Part shown: positions 54,331 to 64,000 of the stretch, piece after piece
Layout of the letters: every line of letters starts with the position of its first letter
How positions within the stretch are numbered: the stretch's first letter is position 1
Source of the DNA: Viola odorata
Lineage: Eukaryota > Streptophyta > Magnoliopsida > Malpighiales > Violaceae
Direction: 5' to 3'
DNA: 64,000 bases
Assembly: GCA_963691705.1 (NCBI GenBank)
Contig: OY829542.1
Span: 54,849,002 to 54,913,001, forward strand
Translations under genes and position numbers: made by a program
Notes under the pieces: model-generated
Databases searched by the model: none
Told to the model about the DNA's origin: nothing
What the model saw: the letters and a program-made list of their open reading frames with translations, nothing else

Positions 54331-57029
54331 GCCTCTCTCTCTTCAAAAGGATTCGCCCTCGAATCCCTTAATTCAATCTTCTCACCTACACGCTTATAAA
54401 CACTTGAAAACAAAGGTGAGAAACCAAGGAGGTGCCTTCGCGCATGCTTATGCACAAGTTGGTCCAAGGAAGAGTCAACAACATTAATAGCACATTGATG
54501 CACATCGTTTCTTAAAATGTCATGTAAAATGTGGATGACATCACAAATCGTAGAACAACCGACAGGATGAATATTCTTCTCTATTCGGCTCACAATGACA
54601 AGCCAAGAGAATTGAGCACTACTCATAGGCACAATGCACTTGAAAATACCAAACAAATTCCGCAAGAGGGAACACAAATTTTCGTAGGAATTAAACCAAT
54701 TAATTCTTGACAAATTCGGTCCAAGAATTTGTGTTCTCCTAACACGTAACATATCCATGGTATTTAAGCGCATATTATCCACAATTAACTTATGTAGGCT
54801 ACAAGTGGCAAGACAAAATTCATCTAATTCAAAATCATGCACATTCCTTTCATATTTAAGTACATTGGTCATCAAGACAACATTAAGGATGTGCACGGTA
54901 TCACAAATTATTAAACAACGTGTGCGGTGGTTCATTTTCTCAAAGTGGCTCATAAGGATTAGCCAAGAAAATTGAGCCACACACCCGCGCACAAAACACA
55001 TTGTAAAACCAAACAATCGACACAAAAGGAAACACAATTCCTTGCAGCAATTAGGCCGAGAAAATTTTAACAAGTTCGGGCAAAAGAATTGTTTCCATGC
55101 TTCATGCAAATTAGTCATGGATTCCAAATGAAAACAACATGTATATAAATTATACATACTATCAGAAAAATTACAAGATTTAGCACGTTTGAGCAAGAAA
55201 GGGTCATACTTGATGAAATGCAAATGAGGAGTTTTAACAAATACCCCAAAATTTTCACACAAGTAATTTTCATGCTCAAACCAAGAAGGTTCATGCTTGA
55301 CGAAGGGTACGGAAAGGATGTTGGCGCATGCCATAGAATTCGTACCCAAGTGGTTTTCGAAGACTCGGACAAATGTATCATGCTCAATGAAATGTTCATG
55401 TGAATCAAGATGAGTGAAATGAGCATCCTCAACCAATTGAGCATTCAAAAAGGGAGTGAAAATATACCCGTTAGGCAAAGCGGGAAGATGGGAACGGTTT
55501 ACCTCAAGGCCATGTCGTCGCGAGCACCATTGTTGAGCAATTACACTTCCGATACCTCCTAGGATTGATGGTTTGAAACCACCTTCGTTCCTTGGAACAT
55601 TCGGGTGCGTATGGTCATGGAAATCCACCAGAAGTTCCTGCAAGAAAGACACACGAGCAGTAGGAAAAGAATCATTAATGTTAGGGAGAGCTAATTGGTC
55701 CTCATTGCACAAAGGCACGCTTATTGGATCAATAGCCTTCACAATGTCTGTTTGCTTCTTTTCCTTACTTTCTTCTATCAATTTTCCCACTTGCTCACTC
55801 CTCTCAGGTGTGTGTTTCTCTCTCGCATGCTCACTCTTTTCATGCGGGCTGTTTTGCTCACTTTCTTCTGTCTCATTTTCAAGTTCAAACAACGGATTGT
55901 GGAAATCGAGTTCAAACAAAAGGTTGTCGAAAACTTGAAATTGGTTTGGCTCAGCGGGCTCACTCAACTCATTCTCAAGGGTGTGGTTGCACTCACTCTC
56001 GTTGGCATGCTTGCTATTTTCATGCCGTGTATTTTCCTCATCTCTTACTTTCTTCTCTCCACACTCTCTCTTTTCTTTTATCTCTTGCTCACTTCTTTTT
56101 CTCTCTTTCTCAACCTTACGTTTTTCTCTCTTCCTTGCGGCAATAGCTTGAAGCTTAACCACATTCCTTCTAATCACGTCCAAAAGGTCAATCATCGAAT
56201 GTGGTTCCAAAGATTGGGGTGGAGTGGTTTGTTGTTGTTGTTGTGGAGTGAATTGAGCATGTTGGAACACTTCTGATGTAGACTCAGATGTAGTAGCGAA
56301 AGACGAGGTTGGATCACTCGGTCGACCTAGGTGAGGTCGAACCCTTGGAGGAGGAGGAGGAGGCGTTCGACATTGGTGAGGTCGAACCCTAGGAGAAGGA
56401 GAAAGAGGAGGTGCTCGACTTTGGTGAGGTCGAGACCTAGGAGGAGGCGGAGGAGGCGTTCGGCCTTGGTGAGGTCGAACCCTAGGAGGAGGCGGAGGGG
56501 GCGTTCGACCTTGGTGAGGTCGAACCCTACGAGGAGGAAGATGAGGAGGTGCTCGACTTTGGTGAGGTCGAGCCCCAGGAGGAGGCGGAGGAGGCGTTCG
56601 GCCTTGGTGAGGTCGAACCCTACGAGGAGGAAAATGAGGAGGTGCTCGACTGTGCATTCCATCTTGTTTAGTGCGGACTTGTACACTTGAGGAGAGGAAG
56701 TGTCTTGGTTCGGGGCCATGGCCAAGGCTTTGGTGTGCAATGGAACCGAGGCCATAGCTTGAGACATGAAGGCTTGGAAAATCTTCGTCGTCGTCATCCT
56801 CACTACAACTTGAAGTTGAGCCATGGATGAAGAGACGAGGACTTGAAGTCTCTTCATGGTCTTCACTTTCAGCTTGGTACTCGTACTCACTATCAATGAT
56901 ATATTCGTCACCGTATGATTCATAACCACTGTCATCATTGCATTGAGAGGTATCATCGTCATAGTACTCTCCTTGGTCACAAGACTCACAATCACTATCT
57001 TGCGACATTGTGCCTGGAAAATTGAGCAA
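54045..57029 (-). CDS. 994-residue protein of unknown function in a non-autonomous LTR element
   Basis: I do not recognise a known domain. Visible parts: an acidic, Ser-rich N-terminus (1-95); a block of about seven RVRPHQGRTPPPPPP-type repeats (about 125-230); a charged coiled-coil-like stretch (about 275-345, KREKRKVEKERKRSEQE); a His/Phe-rich middle; two similar segments of about 90 residues (about 657-746 and 776-863) that share LFG...AQFSWL..S..EK..H...C..ICD..HIL; then DSRANPFEEREADVI, which resembles the last residues of plant gypsy polyproteins next to the 3' LTR; and an LTR-encoded tail. The frame is unbroken, implying selection or recent origin. Start at 57029 or at Met8 (57008). 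It may be a modified Gag or a chimeric protein. Confidence 0.7.
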   Translation of the reverse strand: MLNFPGTMSQDSDCESCDQGEYYDDDTSQCNDDSGYESYGDEYIIDSEYEYQAESEDHEETSSPRLFIHGSTSSCSEDDDDEDFPSLHVSSYGLGSIAHQSLGHGPEPRHFLSSSVQVRTKQDGMHSRAPPHFPPRRVRPHQGRTPPPPPPGARPHQSRAPPHLPPRRVRPHQGRTPPPPPPRVRPHQGRTPPPPPPRSRPHQSRAPPLSPSPRVRPHQCRTPPPPPPRVRPHLGRPSDPTSSFATTSESTSEVFQHAQFTPQQQQQTTPPQSLEPHSMIDLLDVIRRNVVKLQAIAARKREKRKVEKERKRSEQEIKEKRECGEKKVRDEENTRHENSKHANESECNHTLENELSEPAEPNQFQVFDNLLFELDFHNPLFELENETEESEQNSPHEKSEHAREKHTPERSEQVGKLIEESKEKKQTDIVKAIDPISVPLCNEDQLALPNINDSFPTARVSFLQELLVDFHDHTHPNVPRNEGGFKPSILGGIGSVIAQQWCSRRHGLEVNRSHLPALPNGYIFTPFLNAQLVEDAHFTHLDSHEHFIEHDTFVRVFENHLGTNSMACANILSVPFVKHEPSWFEHENYLCENFGVFVKTPHLHFIKYDPFLLKRAKSCNFSDSMYNLYTCCFHLESMTNLHEAWKQFFCPNLLKFSRPNCCKELCFLLCRLFGFTMCFVRGCVAQFSWLILMSHFEKMNHRTRCLIICDTVHILNVVLMTNVLKYERNVHDFELDEFCLATCSLHKLIVDNMRLNTMDMLRVRRTQILGPNLSRINWFNSYENLCSLLRNLFGIFKCIVPMSSAQFSWLVIVSRIEKNIHPVGCSTICDVIHILHDILRNDVHQCAINVVDSSLDQLVHKHARRHLLGFSPLFSSVYKRVGEKIELRDSRANPFEEREADVILAPFKIEQLDMLPRRPTTCNLARELILWFEAKASNESSKAKDRIAYSQQEYGQANGVRFARTEACWKLQDDSLRLGQVSAQSDRWIKSYAS
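54331..54346 (-). other. Polypurine tract (minus strand)
   Basis: On the minus strand GAAGAGAGAGAGGC directly precedes the TG of LTR 1. It also encodes the FEEREA residues of the ORF. Confidence 0.7.
56327..56660 (-). repeat. Tandem repeat encoding Pro-rich units
   Basis: About six imperfect units of roughly 60 bp built on GAGGTCGAACCC and GGAGGAGGCGGAGG. Each encodes one R-HQ-R-(P)6-like unit of the 994-residue protein. Confidence 0.8.
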
Positions 57030-58216
57030 ACTATATATATGTATAGATGTTAGTAAATAATCTCTCCCTCACGTGTTTAAACACTCGTGTTTAGGTGTTT
57101 AGGTCACTCGAAAAATACGTGCTCACAAACACTCAACTTTGCGTTCTCCGTGTACCTGCACACTTGAACAAAGGTTAGAAAAATAATTCTCTCCCTCACG
57201 TGTTTAACACTCGTGTTTAATCACTCACAAAAGATAGCCTCACAAATCTCTCAATACATCCACTCACAAAGCTTGCTCACCACACAACTTCTTGCCGCAA
57301 ATAAACTTGTGACTTAGGCCAAGCGTTTCGTTCACAACTACCTTCGCCAATGCTCAAAATATCAGCACAAGAGGAGGAAAGATTAAACAAAGGACTCAAG
57401 AAAACTTACAAAGACTCAAGAGAAAGCTGACAATTTTCAGAATTTCCAAGGAAATTCAAAATTTTAATTTTTGGGGAATTTTTTTTTTTTAAAAAATTTC
57501 GTTGGAGGAAAGGAAGGCTGGAAATTATTTGGTTCAAATGAGTAAAAGACTCAAGGGAAGACTCAAAGATTTAATGAAAAAGACTTGAAAGTTTAGGACT
57601 TAAGATTAGGACTCAAAAGATTTAAAACTCAAGTTTAGGATTTTATGGGTTTAGGACTTGAGTTTAGGACTTTATTTAGGACTTGGAAGAGACAAAAGGA
57701 CTGCTGGACTCTAAGAAGAAGAGAGGACTTGCTGGACTTTGGCTAAGAGTAGAGTCCAAATGGTGAGGAATATTATGATTTTAATAAGGAAAGTTTGTCC
57801 CCTTATTTTCCACAAGTCTTGGTGTTGGGTGTTGAAAATCTTGCTTGCCTTAAATGCAATAGAATAGGCTTTTTGACTCTTGAATCTTGATGGCCGGCCA
57901 AGTGAGGTGAAATAATTTATTAATTTTGCAAACACTTGGCTAAAACTTTTGTAAAATTATTTGGATCAAAAATTTCCTTTTTTGTTCATCTTTTGCAAGA
58001 ACACCAAGAACAAGGAAGAACACCAAGAACACACTTTTTAGATTTTGATCTTTTGAGCTAGCAAAAATCAGCACAACAATCCCTCACTTTAGCACTTGAA
58101 CTAGAGATTAATTTGGATACATTTTGACTCAAGAAACTCAGAAAATGAAGCTGGAAAAAATGATGATACACTGTTCACAAAGTGACAAATGAAGAACACC
58201 AAATAACTACAAGGCG
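57030..58216 (-). other. Leader of the non-autonomous element
   Basis: Non-coding 5' leader between primer site and ORF. It contains repeated GTGTTTAACACTCGTGTTTA blocks (57070, 57200) and many GACTCAAG/GGACTTGA words (57540-57700). Confidence 0.6.
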
Positions 58217-58234
58217 CCAAAAGCTCCGCTACCA
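58217..58234 (-). other. Primer binding site (minus strand)
   Basis: TGGTAGCGGAGCTTTTGG lies two bases (AG) inside LTR 2. It resembles the Met-type TGGTATCAGAGC primer site but differs at three positions. Confidence 0.6.
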
Positions 58235-58236
58235 CT

Positions 58237-59229
58237 TGATATGATCCGGCCTAGTGTAAGTAAGCCGAATGATATATGGAGCTTTAGAGGATCTAGCCTA
58301 AGGAGTTATGTAGTGAAACCATGGATGAAAATATGGAGAAAACACAAGACACGGATATGCAACGGAGGAAGAAACATGAAAGAGCGATGGAAAGGAAAGA
58401 AGTTACCGGGATTTCGAAGAAGGATGGAAGGGACGGAGATGAGCACAACACGAAGTAGCGAACAATCACCAAATGGGTTGCTTGATCAAGATATACTCCG
58501 AGGGCCAAGATTGAGACTCATTTCTATGGATGATCAACCAAGACAATCATAGATTTCATTCACACAAATCGTCCATACGATTACAAACATGGATTTCCCA
58601 GAGAGAGATCGGGAGGAGTGTTCTCAACTCAAGCGATCCCTCTCAAGGAAGAAGTGAGCTTACAAGGTGTATAAGGGAGGAGTGTTCTCACTCAACAAAA
58701 TACACACCAAGTCTCAGCTAGCTAACAAATGGAAGAAATAAGCTATTTATAGTTTGTACACAAATTGAGCTTCAAAAGCCCTTAAAAAATGTTGTTTCAC
58801 CGGAGTTGACGATTTCTGGGCGTGATTACTTCGTGCCTGGACGTAATTACGTCGAGACGACTTCCAGCTACCCAAAACCATCTGTTTTGGACGTAATTAC
58901 ATCGTGTCTGGGCGTAATCACGCCGAACCTGCGCGCCAAAATGTCAACTAGCATAACTTTTGATCCACCTGTCCGATTGGGCTGAAACTTGTCCCAAACG
59001 AAGGCTATCATCTTGAAGTTTCCAACAAGCCTCTGTTCTCGCAAATCGGACTCCATTTGCTTGTCCATATTCTTGTTGCGAATATGCAATGCGATCTTTG
59101 GCTTTGGAAGACTCATTACTTGCCTTGGCTTCAAACCATAAGATCAATTCCCTTGCCAAGTTGCATGTGGTTGGTCTTCTTGGCAACATGTCAAGTTGTT
59201 CTATTTTGAAGGGGGTTAGGATCACATCA
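58237..59229 (-). repeat. LTR 2 (inner copy of a tandem pair)
   Basis: 993 bp, starts TGATATG and ends ATCACATCA. It has more private substitutions (for example near 58363, 58801, 58932, 59088, 59216) than either outer LTR. Confidence 0.92.
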
Positions 59230-59231
59230 CT

Positions 59232-60224
59232 TGATATGATCCGGCCTAGTGTAAGTAAGCCGAATGATATATGGAGCTTTAGAGGATCTAGCCTAAGGAG
59301 TTATGTAGTGAAACCATGGATGAAAATATGGAGAAAACACAAGACACGGATATGCAGCGGAGGAAGAAACATGAAAGAGCGATGGAAAGGAAAGAAGTTA
59401 CCGGGATTTCGAAGAAAGATGGAAGGGACGGAGATGAGCACAACACGAAGTAGCGAACAATCACCAAATGGGTTGCTTGATCAAGATATACTCCGAGGGC
59501 CAAGATTGAGACTTGTTTCTATGGATGATCAACCAAGACAATCATAGATTTCATTCACACAAATCGTCCATACGATTACAAACATGGATTTCCCAGAGAG
59601 AGATCGGGAGGAGTGTTCTCAACTCAAGCGATCCCTCTCAAGGAAGAAGTGAGCTTACAAGGTGTATAAGGGAGGAGTGTTCTCACTCAACAAAATACAC
59701 ACCAAGTCTCAGCTAGCTAACAAATGGAAGAAATAAGCTATTTATAGTTTGTACACAAATTGGGCTTCAAAAGCCCTTAAAAAATGTTGTTTCACGGGAG
59801 TTGACGATTTCTGGGCGTGATTACTTCGTGCCTGGACGTAATTACGTCGAGACGACTTCCAGCTACCCAAAACCATCTGTTTTGGACGTAATTACATCGT
59901 GTCTGGGCGTAATCACGCCGAACCTCCGTGCCAAAATGTCAACTAGCATAACTTTTGATCCACCTGTCCGATTGGGCTGAAACTTGTCCCAAACGAAGGC
60001 TATCATCTTGAAGTTTCCAACAAGCCTCTGTTCTCGCAAATCGGACTCCATTTGCTTGTCCATATTCTTGTTGCGAATATGCGATGCGATCTTTGGCTTT
60101 GGAAGACTCATTACTTGCCTTGGCTTCAAACCATAAGATCAATTCCCTTGCCAAGTTGCATGTGGTTGGTCTTCTTGGCAACATGTCAAGTTGTTCTATT
60201 TTGAAGGGGGCTAGGATCACATCA
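59232..60224 (-). repeat. LTR 3 (outer copy of a tandem pair)
   Basis: 993 bp, joined to LTR 2 by CT. It is flanked on the outside by the GTTAC target duplication, which it shares with LTR 1. Confidence 0.92.
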
Positions 60225-60369
60225 GTTACCCTTGATCTTTACAAGCATACACGAAAATCACACCAGTACTTTCTGTGGATCGAACCTCTTACTTGCTATT
60301 TACAATTAAACTCGTTCTTAGTAGTGAGTTATATTTTATAATTATTTTTGACGGATTCGACACCCATCA

Positions 60370-61813
60370 CGAGTTAACTGATGAATTTGACGAATTAGCG
60401 GGTTTGCAGCACAGCTCTAGTTGGGCGTTTAAGATTTGGTCGGACTAAATTACACAAACTTTTTTTCCAATAATAAGTAAATTACACAAACTTCTTTTTG
60501 ATAATGCGAAATTGCAATTTGCAAATGGTTCATGAACTGGCTCGAAAGATGGTAAATTATAGAAGAAATTTCATATTTTGTTTTGTGAACTAAATTGTAT
60601 TAGTATAAGACATATTTTTGGTTTTGATAGAAAGAAAATCATATTTAAATTTAAATATTTTGTAGAGAATTAATTAATATTTTGCATTCTCACTTATGAG
60701 GCATGATAGAGGGAGGCGCCTCCATCACCGTATATAATACCTGACTTTAAGTACTTAGACGAAACCGTAGGATTTTGTTAATAAACAGTAAACTCTCGTA
60801 ATTAATTTGTAAGGTTCGTAATTAATCCGTAAGGTTTCGTATTTGAGTTGTAACACATTATTATGAGTTACAAACTATAAATTAAATCATATGAAAAATA
60901 ATTATTAGTTACGGTATACTAACTTGAGTCGAATAATAATAATGAAAAAAGGAAAAAACACACTAAATCATTAAGTCTTGCCGCCATCTATCCCTTGAGT
61001 GGATTAGAAAGTCTAATCTAGTGACACCTGACCAATAACGATTATCTAAGAGGGGCGAATGATATGGGAAAGGGAAAAAAGAAAAGAAAGTAACTACAAT
61101 TATATGCCTAGAAATTATTTCTTGTACTTGGGTGTTATAGTTTGAGAATGTGAAGAAATGGAGAAGTTAAAGAAGTAAATATTGGTGAGAATGATGAGTT
61201 GGGTGGCTGCATAAGTTGATTCTGAAAATTCTGGAAAAAATACAATAGTACTTACAGTTTAGTCCATGAGTTTATCAAAATGGTATAGTTTGGTCCCTAA
61301 ACGTCAATATTTGCGAATCAATCCCTGTGTCAGGACTAGAATTGAAAAGTTGTGTCTAGCATTTTGAATAACTAATGTAGCATGTTTTCATTTAGTTGAT
61401 GGTACAGAGAATTACGCGCAGCATGTTTTCATTTAGTTGATGGTACAGAGAATTACGCGCAGTTTGATTTTCCATAAGAAAATACGTAGGAAATTTTCGG
61501 GTTCAACTCCGATATTTGTTGGTACCTTAATTTTTAAAATATCATAATTTCGGTTGTAATTAAATGCATATTTTGTTAAGCTAATACTTGGTTTCGGGCA
61601 TTACACCATACAATAAACAATTTAAACCTTTGTCACTCCAATATTTGGTTAACAATGTATTAATTACATTCTTGATTTTTAAGATATAAACTTATTTAGT
61701 ATATTCTTATCATTACGAGAGTCACACGTTACTAATTTGTACCTTACCATAAAGACTGTGTTAAGTAAGTTTATACAATATAGACTAAATTAAACAAAAT
61801 AATCTATCGTATA
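60370..61813. other. AT-rich spacer
   Basis: No gene is seen. It holds a 41-bp tandem duplication and, at 61245-61330, phrases like TAGTTTGGTCCCTAAACG typical of short MITE remnants. Confidence 0.45.
61380..61461. repeat. 41-bp exact tandem duplication
   Basis: Two adjacent copies starting GCATGTTTTCATTTAGTTGA (61380-61420, 61421-61461), identical as far as I can read. Confidence 0.9.
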
Positions 61814-62375
61814 ATTTCATTTTTTTATAAATAAAAAGGCAAAAAGACATAAATGGCCCCTAAACTTTAATTTTTTAATTAATGTGGCTCCTGAACTATT
61901 TTTTTGTTTAATTACAACCCTGCGAATCGAGCATTTTGACATAAATGGCCCCTACCGTCATAGAAATCTGACGTGGCGACGTTATCTTCCACGTCACCCA
62001 TGTATCACTTGCCACGTCGTCGTGCCACGTCAGCATCTTGCCACCTCACATGGAAGGTTCAGGGGCCACATTAATCATTTAATTAAAGTTCAGGGGCCAT
62101 TTATGTCTTTTTACCCTAAAAATTATAATTGTCCATTTCAACTTTCTATCAGCTTTCCGTGTTTTCAGAACCCCAAAAGGGCACTTAAGTGATTAACTAT
62201 CTTTATTATTTAAATGTCCTGATTATTGATAATACTTATCTTCTATCTATGATAGACAATTTTTTTTTTCTAAATTAAACTTAAGTTCTGATACTTTATT
62301 ATAAGCAGATAAGTAAAATTTTAAAAAAAGAAGTTAAAATAGCTAGGAATTATTTATTTATTTATTTTGTGCGGA
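61814..62375 (+). repeat. Left arm of a large inverted repeat
   Basis: Pairs with 62870-63410 in reverse orientation over its whole length, with scattered small differences. It contains a MITE (61841-62112) plus about 260 bp of other sequence, so more than the MITE was duplicated. Confidence 0.9.
61841..62112. mobile_element. MITE with AAAAAGACATAAATGGCCCC ends, copy 1
   Basis: AAAAAGACATAAATGGCCCC at the left is mirrored by GGGGCCATTTATGTCTTTTT at the right. The middle pairs TGACGTGGC with GCCACGTCA. Superfamily and target duplication not determined. Confidence 0.75.
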
Positions 62376-62869
62376 GGAGTAGAAGAGGAGAATGAGTAAG
62401 GTTTGACAATGGATATGGAAGTTGAATTAAAGGCATGATAGGCTGGTAAGGTGGTTCTCTTCCCGGGACAAAATGATGAGAATTGTTAACTGTTAAGTGT
62501 CCTGAATATTAATAAAATAAATATTACAGAGAAGAGGAAGGAAGAAAATGTTTTGTAGGAAAAAAAGAGAGAGAAAAAGAACTACTAAATCCAGCCCCAA
62601 TTTCCCATCACCGCACAACATATTTGTTTTAAATAATTAATTAGTTTCTGCTCTTTAATTGCCACATAATATATATAAGAATATATATAATTAATTAGTT
62701 TCCTATTTAAGTTTATATATTCATTTCAATATTGATGATTGGAGTGTTCCATGCTTTGAAGAAGAAAACCATGAGTGATCCCATGAAAAATATAAAACCT
62801 ATTTTTTTTTAAAAAAAATTAATACATATACTCATTTAATTAATTTTTAGGGTAAAAAGACATAATTCA
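62376..62869. other. Spacer between the inverted arms
   Basis: 494 bp, AT-rich, no gene. A short TAGGGTAAAAAGACATAA at 62848-62865 repeats the MITE border found in both arms. Confidence 0.6.
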
Positions 62870-63410
62870 TCCGCACAAAATAAATAAATAAATAATTCCT
62901 AGCTATTTTAACTTCTTTTTTTTAAATTTTATTTATCTGCTTATAATAAAGTATCAGAATTTAAGTTTAATTTAGGGAAAAAAATTGTCTATCATAGATA
63001 GAAGATAAGTATTATCAATAATCAGGACATTTAAATAATAAAGATAGTTAATTACTTAAGTGCCCTTATGGGGTTCTGAAAATACGAGAAGCTGATAGAA
63101 AGTTGAAATGGACAATTATAATTTTTAGGGTAAAAAGACATAAATGGCCCCTGAACTTTAATTAAATGATTAATGTGGCCCCTGAACCTTCCATGTGAGG
63201 TGGCAAGATGCTGATGTGGCAAGTGATACATGGGTGACGTGGAAGATAGCGTCGCCACGTCATATTTCTGTGACGGTAGGGGCCGTTTATGTCAAAATGC
63301 TCGATTCGCAAGGTTGTAATTAAATAAAAAAATAGTTCAGGTGCCACATTAATTAAAAAAATTAAAGTTCATGAGCCATTTATGTCTTTTTGCCTAAATA
63401 AAAATGAAAT
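62870..63410 (-). repeat. Right arm of a large inverted repeat
   Basis: Reverse complement of 61814-62375; includes the second MITE copy at 63132-63391. Confidence 0.9.
63132..63391. mobile_element. MITE with AAAAAGACATAAATGGCCCC ends, copy 2
   Basis: Inverted duplicate of the element at 61841-62112, slightly shorter, with the same terminal and central pairing. Confidence 0.75.
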
Positions 63411-64000
63411 TTGAATATAAATTTAACTGATATATTATCACCAAGCACGTACTTATTCCAACTCTTACCAATAAAAGAAAATGTTGACTAAAAAGCTGCA
63501 CGGAACTAGATCATGACAATAGAGTAGTACTAATTGTACTTCCAATGTCTAAAAAGTCAAATTTCTTGTTAAGTTGTACTTTTCGTACGGTATATAACTA
63601 TATACACCCGGCTACTTGGCCAGAGATTATCCTAGATACCGAATTTGATCACATCAAACCTTGACTTTGTAATATATAATTCCTAAGAATGATTAATATT
63701 AAAGAAATAAAAGTGATAACCTTTCTACAAGACAGTTCCTTTATTAAGAAAAATATCTCTTTCTGCTACTACATGAAATGATATATAAGGTAATTATACT
63801 CTTATTAGTACACGACTTCTTATACACATATTTTCTCTCAACTAACTTAATGGTCGGAGCTTTTACGTCGGGACAACCCTTGACGCTTTGCAAGTACTTT
63901 TGGTGTCAAGATCAACCCTACATTCATCTCTCGTAAGCCATCTCCTAAGTAACAAAGTTATTGAAAAATCACCTAGTCTCTTTTAATGAGATGATTATAT
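63411..64000. other. AT-rich spacer at window end
   Basis: No gene, RNA or clear repeat could be supported. Confidence 0.45.

Larger units (their letters stand above)
53338..60224 (-). mobile_element. Non-autonomous LTR retrotransposon with three LTRs
   Basis: The element is bounded by GTTAC at 53333-53337 and 60225-60229. Structure in plus coordinates: LTR 53338-54330, internal DNA 54331-58236, LTR 58237-59229, the dinucleotide CT, LTR 59232-60224. Primer site and polypurine tract show that it is oriented on the minus strand. Internal DNA holds one long ORF of unknown function and no protease, reverse transcriptase or integrase, so it depends on another element. The three LTRs differ at only a handful of sites, so insertion is recent. 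Confidence 0.9.
52640..60369 (+). repeat. Athila-type solo or partial LTR split by a nested element
   Basis: Sequence before 53337 (AACAAAAATCCCCCAATTACAC) and after 60229 (TGTGGATCGAACCTCTTACT ... GGATTCGACACCCATCA) corresponds in wording and order to the U5 end of Athila-type LTRs such as 8930-9083 in this window. The nested element and its target duplication account for the gap. The right end is set at CA, 60369; the left end is uncertain. No primer site follows, which favours a solo or truncated LTR. Confidence 0.6.

Noticed and set aside
56331..56690. Arg-rich 119-codon frame antisense to the Pro-rich repeats
   Set aside because: It is the complement of a GGA-rich coding repeat and has no other gene signs.
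61884..63347. Similar 60-102 codon frames starting MAPELFF on opposite strands
   Set aside because: They are chance frames through the duplicated MITE, mirrored by the inverted repeat.
1..64000. CRISPR arrays, bacterial operons, origins or attachment sites
   Set aside because: No regularly spaced short repeats or prokaryotic gene organisation; the DNA is plant nuclear. The Athila palindromes are irregularly spaced and lie within one retroelement.

Overview
The window is nuclear DNA of a eudicot plant. The evidence is intron-bearing plant genes with GT-AG junctions (an IBA57-type Fe-S protein and an LRR receptor kinase), plant lineages of transposons (Athila-type Ty3/gypsy, L1 LINE, hAT, PIF/Harbinger, Stowaway), AT-rich spacers and a PPR pseudogene. 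I cannot name the species. Most of the 64 kb is transposon-derived; only two genes look intact.

Layout. 1-9083: a young Athila-like Ty3/gypsy element, cut at its 5' LTR by the window edge, with an intact 1831-residue gag-pol. It carries eight copies of an 18-bp palindrome (core CCTAGGCCTAGG) in coding, non-coding and LTR sequence. 9695-13800: a 4.1-kb inverted repeat whose centre lies in a captured fragment of a STE20-like kinase gene. 14907-15116: a Stowaway MITE. 15571-18278: a partial duplicate of the IBA57 locus, interrupted by a Tourist-like MITE. 18559-21693: decayed PIF/Harbinger DNA with a transposase relic. 22338-24419: a duplicated anonymous segment, split by a Tourist-like MITE that is itself split by a hAT element. 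24480-24705: a LINE relic. 26890-30439: a composite with fragments of a DUF630 gene and of tyrosyl-tRNA synthetase. 30667-35174: an L1 with intact ORF2 and a 16-bp target duplication.

37610-38350: a foldback element. 38798-41547: a four-exon LRR receptor kinase, probably a pseudokinase. 41862-42376 and 43275-44740: pseudogenes of a NYN-like protein and of a PPR protein. 45777-49160: the intact five-exon IBA57-like gene on the minus strand; an intron carries a foldback element absent from the 15.6-18.3 kb copy. 50735-51726: a hAT element holding a tRNA-Gly-like sequence. 52.6-60.4 kb: an Athila-type LTR interrupted by a non-autonomous LTR element (53338-60224, target duplication GTTAC) with three LTRs, two of them in tandem, and a 994-residue protein of unknown function with an internal repeat. 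61814-63410: large inverted repeats containing MITEs.

The two cellular genes have unrelated roles: Fe-S cluster maturation (IBA57) and membrane signalling (LRR receptor). The useful logic of the region is historical. Duplicated segments supply pre-insertion sites for several nested transposons, and the PIF/Harbinger relic is of the superfamily that would mobilise the Tourist-like MITEs. The most unusual signals are the palindrome family inside the Athila element, the kinase-capturing giant palindrome, and the tandem-LTR element with its uncharacterised protein.
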